Of a stretch of 64,000 bases of DNA, positions 54,881 through 62,160 are shown piece by piece. Each line of letters opens with the position of its first letter. Position 1 is the first letter of the stretch. Position numbers and translations under genes: made by a program. Source of the stretch: Gammaproteobacteria bacterium (GTDB lineage: Bacteria; Pseudomonadota; Gammaproteobacteria; Enterobacterales; Kangiellaceae); NCBI GenBank assembly GCA_013373375.1, contig JABXHY010000023.1, forward strand, positions 1-64,000. The letters are read 5' to 3'. Under the pieces are notes generated by a model. The model was not told the DNA's origin. It ran no database searches and worked only from the letters and a program-made list of their open reading frames with translations.

Positions 54881-55462
54881 TTACTTTACCAAGTCTTTGA
54901 AATGTGTCTGTACCACTTCGCCATCGGCAGCAAATCCCTGGCACTGATCAATTATTGAAGGATGGATTATCTTGGCGCCCTGCTTTTGCTGAATTCGATA
55001 AGAATGGATGGTTTGATAAGCAACCGTTGCAATAACGGTGAGCATATCAATAAGGTGAGTACAGCCTTGGGTTCCCCCTAGTTCCTTTTGTACAACTTTA
55101 CGCCATCCTTTTCCAATTTGTGCTCCAATTAGCCGTTTAAATCTTGGCGGTACTTTTTGACACAGCTGAAATGGCGCAGCTAACGTTTTGGCTTCGATGT
55201 CTTGAATAACAAACTCTTCATCTAAAGTGACTCGCAAAAACATATCGTGAACCGGTTGTCTAGGCTCAAGAGTCCCTCTTTCAATAGTTTCAAAAGGGTA
55301 ATCTTTGAGATCAACCAAAGTGGCTTCGATATCCCATAAGCCGTCTGACCTCAAAAAACCTTGCGCTTTAATGTCACGAGTGTGAATAAGGGTTCTTTCT
55401 AATTTTGAATCGTCTTCATTCGTGCTTTTCATTTTTGGACTATCGGGATTTTGATTATTCAT
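54881..55462 (-). CDS. DUF2889 domain protein
   Basis: A 193-aa protein. The pattern LERTLIHTRDIKAQGFLRSDGLWDIEATLVDLKDY, VHDMFLRVTLDEEFVIQDIEA and GGTQGCTHLIDMLTVIATVAYQ matches DUF2889, a family of unknown function. The conserved GCTH and Asp residues could form a metal or catalytic site. No signal peptide. It is transcribed alone and divergently from the secreted 510-aa gene. Confidence 0.85.
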   Translation of the reverse strand: MNNQNPDSPKMKSTNEDDSKLERTLIHTRDIKAQGFLRSDGLWDIEATLVDLKDYPFETIERGTLEPRQPVHDMFLRVTLDEEFVIQDIEAKTLAAPFQLCQKVPPRFKRLIGAQIGKGWRKVVQKELGGTQGCTHLIDMLTVIATVAYQTIHSYRIQQKQGAKIIHPSIIDQCQGFAADGEVVQTHFKDLVK

Positions 55463-55687
55463 AACAGCTCTTTTACTACTTTCGACGTTATCAATGTTTA
55501 TAACCAGTACAATCGTATCATATAACTGAGCATTTCATTTCTACTAGCGCTTTAAAAGCAAACGAACTTGAACCAATTACCTGATGAAGGCTAATATTTA
55601 AACAGACTGTGATCCAGGTTCAGTTATGGAGAGATTTATCTGGATTAGACTGATTCAAAGTTAATCGCGATTGTAATAGGGACAGTT

Positions 55688-57220
55688 ATGAAAGATTTAA
55701 ACACTGGCAAAAATTTGATGGGTGCTTTATTTACTTTGTTGGCACTTTCTTTAGCAAAACTTTCTTTTGCAACACTTTCTTTAGCAACACTCTCGTTAGC
55801 ACCAAGTTCAAGCCATGCAGCGGAGCTAGTTATACAAACTGGCGATCCTGGAACATCGAGCACTGGTTACTGGGCTTCGGCGACAGGCGCCAGCATGCCA
55901 ATTGGCAGTAACAGAGGACTTTATGCTGTTGTCGGCGGTGCCGTAGAAACTTATCGGTTTGAAACGGTAATTCCAGAGACAACCGACTATACCCTGCAAG
56001 TTTATAACACTTGTTATTCGCCTCGAAGTCATCAAGTGACTCAGACATTGGAGTACACTCAAGGCAGCGAAGCTTTTGTGACCGATCAAGATTGCCAAAC
56101 CGATCCATTTGTTGGTAATTGGCGGACTTTAGGGACTTATTCATTTCAACAAAACGAGACCGTCGCCTTTACTATTTCATCAGAGGGCAGCAATAATTCT
56201 TATGTTGGCGCTTCTGCCATTCGCTATGTTTATAACGAAACGTCCGAGCCTGATGATAATCAGCCGCCCTCTTTGCAAGTGTCAGAATCGCAATTAATTG
56301 TGAATGCGAACGACACAATAACCGTCACAGCTTCGGCTTCCGATACTGAAGATGGAAATTTATCCAATCAAATTCAATGGCAATCGCCGGTGCTATCAAC
56401 AACAGGAACAGATTTTATTGTTAATGTAGGCACCAGTTCGTTTTCAATTATCGTGTCCGTTACTGATGCGGAAGGTCTCACTGCATCAACAGAAATTCCA
56501 GTTACTGTTAACAACCCTCAATCGACTTTCCGCCGGTTTGAATTTGGATGTACTTTGGGAGAAGTAACTTCATTAGGATTGAATACCTATAACGAAGCGG
56601 CACTTCCGAACGTGGGTGCCATGTGTGATCGCTATACCGCACAACTTACCAACAACGATAATAATCGAACCTTATTTTATAACGCAGAACAAGGTCGACT
56701 GGACGGTGTTGTCGCAAGGTTTCCCTTAGAAGCGACATTGCGAAATGTTGGGATATCTCCAGTCAACCAACCACTTCAACCTCACGTGGTTAATCAAAGC
56801 GCCTATAACTTTGTTGGATTACAAATACACAATATTAATTTCGATAGCCTGAACAGTGCGCATCTTGTTGTTGGTCAGCGAGGAACAACACAAAACACTA
56901 TCGAAGGTAAAAAAACACTTAATGGTGTGTCGCGAGTCAATGACATTGGCCACAACCAACTTCCGAATGGTCGCGCTGATATTCGACTTTCCATTGACAG
57001 TGCTGGTCATGTAACCGCTTATTGGCAGGTGCCTAACTTATCGGGCGATCCGGCGAATGATAACTGGAACTTATATCTTGGCACGGGAGAATTACCCGGT
57101 ACTGATCCTAACTGGGGAAATGGTAACCAAGTGATTATTGGTATTGTTACTTACGCTTATTACAGCAATGGATTGCCCTTTTGGGGCGTCGCGGATCGAC
57201 TCGAAGTGAAAGAAAATTAA
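55688..57220 (+). CDS. Secreted protein with golvesin/Xly-like domain, Ig-like domain and novel C-terminus
   Basis: A 510-aa protein. Its signal peptide is lengthened by four repeats LSLAK-LSFAT-LSLAT-LSLAP and cleaved near SHA|AELVIQTGD. A golvesin C-terminal-like beta domain follows (about 40-180; ETYRFETVIPETTDYTLQVY, GNWRTLGTYSF, VGASAIRYVY). Next is an Ig-like/DUF5011-type domain (about 190-280; ITVTASASDTEDGNLS), then a ~230-residue beta-rich domain with two cysteines (about 285-510) that I do not recognise. Probably an extracellular carbohydrate- or surface-binding protein. Followed by a candidate structured RNA and a strong terminator. Confidence 0.8.
   Translation: MKDLNTGKNLMGALFTLLALSLAKLSFATLSLATLSLAPSSSHAAELVIQTGDPGTSSTGYWASATGASMPIGSNRGLYAVVGGAVETYRFETVIPETTDYTLQVYNTCYSPRSHQVTQTLEYTQGSEAFVTDQDCQTDPFVGNWRTLGTYSFQQNETVAFTISSEGSNNSYVGASAIRYVYNETSEPDDNQPPSLQVSESQLIVNANDTITVTASASDTEDGNLSNQIQWQSPVLSTTGTDFIVNVGTSSFSIIVSVTDAEGLTASTEIPVTVNNPQSTFRRFEFGCTLGEVTSLGLNTYNEAALPNVGAMCDRYTAQLTNNDNNRTLFYNAEQGRLDGVVARFPLEATLRNVGISPVNQPLQPHVVNQSAYNFVGLQIHNINFDSLNSAHLVVGQRGTTQNTIEGKKTLNGVSRVNDIGHNQLPNGRADIRLSIDSAGHVTAYWQVPNLSGDPANDNWNLYLGTGELPGTDPNWGNGNQVIIGIVTYAYYSNGLPFWGVADRLEVKEN
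55745..55804. repeat. In-frame 4 x 15-bp array inside a signal peptide
   Basis: Units ctttctttagcaaaa, ctttcttttgcaaca, ctttctttagcaaca and ctctcgttagcacca in strict register, each encoding a five-residue LSxAx unit of the signal-peptide hydrophobic core. Confidence 0.9.
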
Positions 57221-57312
57221 TTAAAATGTGAAAAGTTGCAGTTTAAGTATTCTGATTAGTACAAACCATAATCAATTCGAAACACTTTTTTACAAACCGA
57301 CAAACCTTCACA

Positions 57313-57416
57313 CGCGTTGTTGGGGTATCTTAAACGCGAGATTCATTTGGTCCTATCTGGTTTGAATCTCACTCCTTAGAAACCCCATTTTACCCGCTTT
57401 TCGAAGCGGGTTTTTT
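57313..57416 (+). ncRNA. Candidate structured RNA or 3'-UTR-derived sRNA
   Basis: Beginning about 90 bp after the 510-aa gene stop: TGGGGT (57321-57326) pairs with ACCCCA (57382-57387), enclosing a perfect hairpin GAGATTCA (57338-57345) / TGAATCTC (57363-57370). Directly after comes the strong terminator at 57393-57416. Nested stems ending on an intrinsic terminator are the layout of a small RNA. It could simply be a structured 3' UTR. Confidence 0.45.
57393..57416 (+). terminator. Strong intrinsic terminator
   Basis: CCCGCTT-ttcg-AAGCGGG followed by TTTTTT. It ends the transcript of the secreted 510-aa gene and/or the candidate RNA. Confidence 0.9.
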
Positions 57417-57443
57417 ATTATCAAAAATAAACATTCGTCATGC

Positions 57444-57507
57444 TATTTGAATGACAGGATATTTGAATAACAATGTATTTGAGTAACAAAGTAATCGAAT
57501 GTTTAAA
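57444..57507. repeat. Tandem array, 4 x 16 bp
   Basis: tatttgaatgacagga, tatttgaataacaatg, tatttgagtaacaaag and a diverged taatcgaatgtttaaa, starting 28 bp after the terminator. Confidence 0.82.
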
Positions 57508-57654
57508 AATGGGGCTTTTTTTCATTTCTCACCTTTCAAATTATTTTGTTTTTCAACTTGAACTAAAAGCATGAATTGCAGCTTAGAATTTCACTTTAAC
57601 TCATTAAAAATCTATTAGTATATTAGTGATTTAAATTAGATTGTGGGATAAGAA

Positions 57655-57759
57655 ATGAGTTTTAGAAATAGACTAGAGGGATCAATAATAGAGGGCTCAA
57701 AAAATAAAGGTCGCGACTACACTTCCAAGATGACTAAAAATCGAAGCTCTTGTTCGTAA
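57655..57759 (+). CDS. Possible 34-aa small protein
   Basis: ATG 57655 to TAA 57759 encodes a basic, hydrophilic 34-residue peptide (begins MSFRNRLEGS) rich in Lys, Arg and Ser. A GGGATAAGAA sequence precedes the start and AT-rich promoter-like DNA lies upstream. Nothing else in the region explains it, but there is no family support and it could be chance. Confidence 0.25.
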   Translation: MSFRNRLEGSIIEGSKNKGRDYTSKMTKNRSSCS

Positions 57760-57770
57760 GACATTGTTCA

Positions 57771-57986
57771 TTAACTATTCTGTACCTCAATAGCAGATAT
57801 ATTAAATACAGCAGCAGCTGGATTCTCCTCAGTTGGCTCGCTGACAAATAGTGGTTGCGAATTAAAAGGAATAAACGCATTAACTTGTAGTCTGGTATTG
57901 GTATTAAGCAATGATATTGCAGCGATTAATAATGAAACGGCTAATATTAATAAATAGGTATTACTTTTACTGACATGTGAGCGCAT
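57771..57986 (-). CDS. Small single-pass membrane protein (hypothetical)
   Basis: About 71 aa from ATG 57986, with AGGAGAG 7 nt upstream; the longer reading to 58007 would begin before that site. One transmembrane helix (about 9-28, YLLILAVSLLIAAISLL) and a short extracytoplasmic tail (NAFIPFNSQPLFV...). No family recognised. The good ribosome site and clean topology support a real gene. Confidence 0.6.
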   Translation of the reverse strand: MRSHVSKSNTYLLILAVSLLIAAISLLNTNTRLQVNAFIPFNSQPLFVSEPTEENPAAAVFNISAIEVQNS

Positions 57987-58353
57987 TTTCTCTCTCCTTA
58001 CATACACTCGCTTACTTTTTAAACTTCGAAACTACAACATCTTAGTAAAACGATTTTAGCTGAACTGTCTCTGGCCTTAGCTGATCAAAATCAACACTCT
58101 TAACTAATAAGAGACATTTTCTACCCCGTTTAGACGAGCGAAATTATAAAAAGGTTTTATTAACCTTAAATGAATGAGAAAAAACTTGAAATATCGCTAT
58201 TAAGAGATATCAAAGAACTGAACTTTGAGGGCAATGTATGATTGAGACTCTTCTTTGCGAAAGGAATTCTTTAGATAAAGTAACAGCAGATAAGTTTTGA
58301 AATGCAAATGTAGAGGGTTCTTTTGAGGGGGCTTTTGAGGGTTCTTTTGAGAA
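57987..58353. other. Intergenic region between small membrane gene and parA-like gene
   Basis: No gene seen; a 64-codon frame overlapping the ParA end was rejected. It contains a weak hairpin AAGGTT-ttatt-AACCTT (58151-58167) followed on the minus strand by TTTATAA, a possible terminator for parA, plus the 12-bp array. Confidence 0.4.
58315..58350. repeat. Tandem array, 3 x 12 bp, next to parA stop
   Basis: gggttcttttga (58315-58326), gggggcttttga, gggttcttttga (58339-58350). It ends 3 bp before the stop codon of the ParA-like gene. Confidence 0.82.
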
Positions 58354-59061
58354 TTATTTTCGCGACCACTCCAAAATTGATTTACGCTTTCCAATATTTG
58401 GCTTTCCGCATTTATTGATTAAGCGCTGAATCGCTGAGTGAACCGACCAAACTTCCGCTCGAGCAATGGCGTCCGTCCATTCATAAACCGATAAGCCCTC
58501 GGCAAAAGAATCCAAATAAGCCACTCGCTGAGTGAGCACACTTGCAAAAGGCTTGATGCTGGCCGCTTTTTTAACATCTTCAATAAGATACTCTGCAGAC
58601 TTTACTCGCTTGCGAACTCTCGTCCAACACAATCGGGATTGCATGTTTGGATTAAGTTTTGTTGCTTCGGTTACCAATTTATCCATTTCATGAAACGACC
58701 AAACTTCGACTGGCGAAGGCGCGAGTGGCACTATCACCAGGCCAGCAACGGCAATTACCGCTTTGGTCATTGGGTTAATATGAGGTGGACCGTCGAGCAA
58801 AATAAAATCGTAATTATTGATTTCTGTCTCGAGCAAATTAAACAACTCAGATGGTTTGTCTGCAGTTTTAACATTAAGTCCGTCCTCCTCATAATTGGCA
58901 TGTCGTATTTCATGCCACGCAGAGAGAGAGTGTTGAGGAGGATCGCAATCAATGATTAAAGTTGACGCATTTTCAGAAAAGGTCGTCGCAAGATTAGCGC
59001 ATAAGGTGCTTTTACCCACCCCTCCTTTGGCCTGTGCGAATGCGATAATTTTGCCTGACAT
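58354..59061 (-). CDS. Orphan ParA-family ATPase
   Basis: About 235 aa from ATG 59061. Deviant Walker A KGGVGKST near residue 12, Walker A' DCDPPQHSLSAWHEIR and Walker B-type ILLDGPPH are clear. ParA-type ATPases position DNA, chemoreceptors, microcompartments or other cargo by forming gradients on the nucleoid. No ParB-like or centromere-binding gene is adjacent and no short iterated parS-like sites were recognised, so the cargo is unknown. The C-terminus is basic (GKPNIGKRKSILEWSRK). Confidence 0.9.
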   Translation of the reverse strand: MSGKIIAFAQAKGGVGKSTLCANLATTFSENASTLIIDCDPPQHSLSAWHEIRHANYEEDGLNVKTADKPSELFNLLETEINNYDFILLDGPPHINPMTKAVIAVAGLVIVPLAPSPVEVWSFHEMDKLVTEATKLNPNMQSRLCWTRVRKRVKSAEYLIEDVKKAASIKPFASVLTQRVAYLDSFAEGLSVYEWTDAIARAEVWSVHSAIQRLINKCGKPNIGKRKSILEWSRK

Positions 59062-59326
59062 AATCGATGGTTGCTTTATTAACTTAAGTTTGATTATAGA
59101 TTGTTTTTGCAATTTGTTGATTATTTAAGCGTTTTTTTTGAATTCGGTCAAATTTAGAAATTTAAACCGGAGCGTTCATTTATCATTTAAACTTCGATAT
59201 AGTGCGCCTACTTACGCAAATCCAGAATTGAGCTCGTTAATCTGGGATTTGATAAATCATTATAATTCAGCATGTTATGAGATATACCTTAAGTATTACC
59301 TCATTTAATTCAACGGAAGTATTAGC

Positions 59327-60733
59327 ATGACCGAAAATTTACATGTGGAACCGTCTAAATGGGGTGTTCGTCAGTGGTTTTTACTTATTGGACCGCTAAT
59401 CGCCATTGTTACCTTTACGGTTTCCTCAATGCTGGGGCTCGAGTTTAAAGCGGCTATTACACTTTCGGTCACCACATTGTGCGCCATTTGGTGGGTAACC
59501 GAACCCATTCCGATTGCTGCAACCAGTTTGTTGCCGCTGGCTCTGTTTCCTCTATTTGGAGTATTAAATTCAAAAGAAGTCGCCCAAGCTTACGGCCATT
59601 CTTTGATTCTTCTGCTGATGGGCGGGTTTATATTATCGAAGGCGATGGAGCGCTCGGGAACGCATCGCCGCTTGGCATTAAATATGATTCATTTATTTGG
59701 TGGTGACTCAAGCAGTCGAGTTTTACTCGGCTTTATGGTCGCTGCGGCGGCATTGAGCATGTGGATATCCAATACCGCAACTACCTTAATGCTACTGCCC
59801 GTAGCGCTAGCGGTACTGGAAAGCAATAAAGATAAGAAACTCACCATCGCGCTGCTTTTAGGTATTGCTTACGCAGCATCGATTGGTGGAATTGGAACAC
59901 CAATTGGAACCCCGCCGAATATGCTTTTTCGCGCGGTATATGAAAAAGAAACCAACACTATAGTGACTTTTAGTCAGTGGATGACCTGGGCAGTTCCGGT
60001 GGTAGTCATTTTTATCCCCATGGCATGGCTATGGCTAAAACGCGGGTTAGCACAAAATAATCATTTGCATGTGCCTGACGCGGGCGTGTGGCGGACTGAA
60101 GAGAAGCGCGTCTTGATCATTTTTGCCATCACCGCTTGCTTATGGATTACTCGCTCAGAGCCTTTTGGCGGATGGAGTACCTGGTTTAATGCCCCTCTTG
60201 CGAACGATGCCAGTATTGCACTGCTCGCAGCTGTCGCTATGTTTATGATCCCCAATGGTAAAGGCGAGCGATTACTGGATTGGGAAACAGCCAATAAAAT
60301 ACCTTGGGGTGTTTTAATACTTTTCGGCGGTGGTATTTGTATTGCGCAGGCATTTCAACAATCGGGGCTGAGCCAATTAGCAGGAAGCAAACTGACCGTT
60401 TTGACGGAACTACCAATGTGGTTAGTGTTACCGCTACTCTGTTTGGTCGTTACCTTTATTACTGAAGTCACCAGCAATACCGCAACAACCACACTGCTAA
60501 TGCCCATCTTAGCGGCTGCGGGTTTAGCGGCGGGTATTGATCCTGCGATATTAATGGTTCCTGCTGCAATGAGTGCAAGCTGTGCATTTATGTTACCGGT
60601 AGCAACCGCACCAAATGCAGTTGTCTTTGGCAGTGAGAAATTGACAGTAAAAACTATGGCTCGGAAAGGATTTGTGCTCAACTTAATTGGAGTCGTCGTT
60701 ATTAGTAGTTGCGCGCTTTGGCTTGTCGCTTAG
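59327..60733 (+). CDS. DASS/SLC13-family transporter
   Basis: A 468-aa polytopic protein. The two SNT motifs that bind Na+ and carboxylate are present (WISNTATTLMLLP and VTSNTATTTLLMP), plus the signature GIGTPIGTPPNML and the early WWVTEPIPIAATSLLPL. The family imports C4- and tri-carboxylates or sulfate with Na+. The SNT motifs favour dicarboxylates. It is divergent from parA with 265 bp between and stands alone. Confidence 0.93.
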   Translation: MTENLHVEPSKWGVRQWFLLIGPLIAIVTFTVSSMLGLEFKAAITLSVTTLCAIWWVTEPIPIAATSLLPLALFPLFGVLNSKEVAQAYGHSLILLLMGGFILSKAMERSGTHRRLALNMIHLFGGDSSSRVLLGFMVAAAALSMWISNTATTLMLLPVALAVLESNKDKKLTIALLLGIAYAASIGGIGTPIGTPPNMLFRAVYEKETNTIVTFSQWMTWAVPVVVIFIPMAWLWLKRGLAQNNHLHVPDAGVWRTEEKRVLIIFAITACLWITRSEPFGGWSTWFNAPLANDASIALLAAVAMFMIPNGKGERLLDWETANKIPWGVLILFGGGICIAQAFQQSGLSQLAGSKLTVLTELPMWLVLPLLCLVVTFITEVTSNTATTTLLMPILAAAGLAAGIDPAILMVPAAMSASCAFMLPVATAPNAVVFGSEKLTVKTMARKGFVLNLIGVVVISSCALWLVA

Positions 60734-60794
60734 CGTTATCGAGTTTAGATATTCGATAACTTTGTGACTCAAAACAATAATTCATTGAGCATAG

Positions 60795-60869
60795 CTATCA
60801 TCGAGTTACGAGCTATTACTGCGATTACGATCTATTACTGAGATTACGATCGATAACTGAGATAATAAC
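60795..60869. repeat. Tandem array, about 4 x 19 bp, in the 340-bp gap after the DASS gene
   Basis: ctattactgcgattacgat (60813-60831), ctattactgagattacgat (60832-60850), cgataactgagataataac (60851-60869) and an 18-bp diverged first unit. The rest of the gap 60734-61074 shows no gene and no clear terminator for the DASS gene. Confidence 0.8.
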
Positions 60870-61029
60870 GTTAAGTTATGAGTAAATGCCCATGGTTGTG
60901 GGCTGTTTAATGGAATCATTGGCAAAAGCTGTCATAATAATTTAACAGAAGTTAGGTAGACTCTCCGGTAAATGCACAATGACCAAGCACTAGTAAGTGA
61001 TTGGCAAGCTTGCTGAATAGCTAGTTCAA

Positions 61030-61045
61030 AGACAGTTCGCTGTCT
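61030..61045 (+). promoter_or_regulatory. Hairpin leader before the 49-aa gene
   Basis: AGACAG-ttcg-CTGTCT, a 6-bp stem with a TTCG loop, 29 bp before ATG 61075. It could be part of the 5' leader or a weak terminator for upstream transcription; there is no T-run. Confidence 0.35.
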
Positions 61046-61074
61046 CAGCTTAAAACAAATTAAGGATAATTTTT

Positions 61075-61224
61075 ATGAATTCAAGACTTTTGAAAGTGAG
61101 ATCAATCGTAAGGCAAAGTAAATCAAGCGGAGAATTTTTATTTCGTCGCCATAACCGAGGCCCTGCGGATCAAATCACTCAAGCTAATGCGAAATTAAGT
61201 CGTACAAAAGTATCTTCAAAATAA
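61075..61224 (+). CDS. Small basic protein, 49 aa (hypothetical)
   Basis: A 49-residue frame beginning MNSRLLKVRSIVRQSKSSGE. It is strongly basic (about ten Arg/Lys) and hydrophilic, with RRHNRGPADQ in the middle. AAGGA lies 8 nt upstream of the ATG. It is flanked by a 5' hairpin and a 3' hairpin as a compact unit. Size and charge suggest nucleic-acid or ribosome binding, but no family was recognised and this is inference. Confidence 0.55.
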   Translation: MNSRLLKVRSIVRQSKSSGEFLFRRHNRGPADQITQANAKLSRTKVSSK

Positions 61225-61251
61225 AAATCTTCGAAGTAAACCCTCTAGATG

Positions 61252-61298
61252 GCTCATGCGATTTTGATCGGAATATTTGACCGCAAAATCACATGAGC
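61252..61298. terminator. Large hairpin between convergent genes
   Basis: GCTCATG-c-GATTTTG pairs with CAAAATC-a-CATGAGC, about 14 bp of stem with one mismatch and an inner CGG/CCG, spanning 47 bp. No long T-run on either strand. It lies between the 49-aa gene and the crotonase gene and probably shields or ends both transcripts. Confidence 0.5.
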
Positions 61299-61312
61299 GA
61301 CATCGTTTTAAA

Positions 61313-62068
61313 TTAACTGCGTTTTAGAAACGCTTGAAAAGCAGATTGAGCAGCATCGCTTTTTAACAAACGTTTAAACTCATCCCCCTCTTCCTGCATT
61401 CTATTTTTTACAGCACTTAAATCTTGGCTTCTTAAAAACTTGCGAGTCACTGAAATTGACTCGGCTGGTAATTTACATAATTGCTGACACCATTTATCCA
61501 GCATCGCATCGACATCCTCGGGCGTATCAACTGCATAATTAATAAGTCCGGCTTCATTGGCTTGTTGCGCATCAAACCGGCTACCAAGTAACAGCCACTC
61601 ACTCGCCTTTTTCAGTCCAACTTGTTGAGGTAAAAGTAAACTCGATGCCGCTTCTGGGCAAAGACCTAAAGACACAAACGGCATTGCAAAAATAGCCGTG
61701 CTAGATGCAACCACTAAATCACAATGCAACAATAATGTTGTTCCTATACCAACTGCGGGACCGTTTACCCCAGCGATAATCGGCTTTTCACTGTCGCACA
61801 AAGCCGCTAAAAATTGCCATACTGGACTATCGGATTCATTCGGTGGATTCTCAAGAAAGTCCACCAGATCGTTGCCGGCACAAAACGCATTTTCTGAACC
61901 AACGATTTTAATGATTTTTACCGATTCATCTTGATTCGCTTGCATCATACCGTCAGCAAGCAATTGATACATTTCTGCCGTTATCGCATTTTTCTTATCA
62001 ACTCGATTGAACGTCAGCGTAAAAACGCCCTCTTTATTTTCTGCAACTATATGAGCTTGTTGATTCAT
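61313..62068 (-). CDS. Enoyl-CoA hydratase/isomerase family protein
   Basis: A 251-aa crotonase-fold protein. The oxyanion-hole segments ENAFCAGNDLVDF and GVNGPAVGIGTTLLLHCDLV are clear, followed by FAMPFVSLGLCPEAASSLLLP. The second catalytic Glu of true hydratases is not obvious (the region reads LCPEAASS), so isomerase or other crotonase chemistry is equally possible. Acts on acyl-CoA in the cytoplasm. The M28 gene lies upstream on the same strand with a 92-bp gap. Confidence 0.9.
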   Translation of the reverse strand: MNQQAHIVAENKEGVFTLTFNRVDKKNAITAEMYQLLADGMMQANQDESVKIIKIVGSENAFCAGNDLVDFLENPPNESDSPVWQFLAALCDSEKPIIAGVNGPAVGIGTTLLLHCDLVVASSTAIFAMPFVSLGLCPEAASSLLLPQQVGLKKASEWLLLGSRFDAQQANEAGLINYAVDTPEDVDAMLDKWCQQLCKLPAESISVTRKFLRSQDLSAVKNRMQEEGDEFKRLLKSDAAQSAFQAFLKRS

Positions 62069-62160
62069 TTTTTATCCTGTTAATCATTATTTTTCAGCTG
62101 TCGAAACAAATCCCAACACGCTGATTTTAAAGTCGCTCTTCTGAGAAACTTATACTCAAA

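Noticed and set aside
55645..55863. Antisense frame with ESVAKESFAKES repeats
   Set aside because: Mirror of the signal-peptide array of the secreted protein on the other strand.
58200..58394. 64-codon frame overlapping the ParA C-terminus
   Set aside because: Low-complexity NPQKPPQKN part comes from the 12-bp array; overlaps a solid gene.
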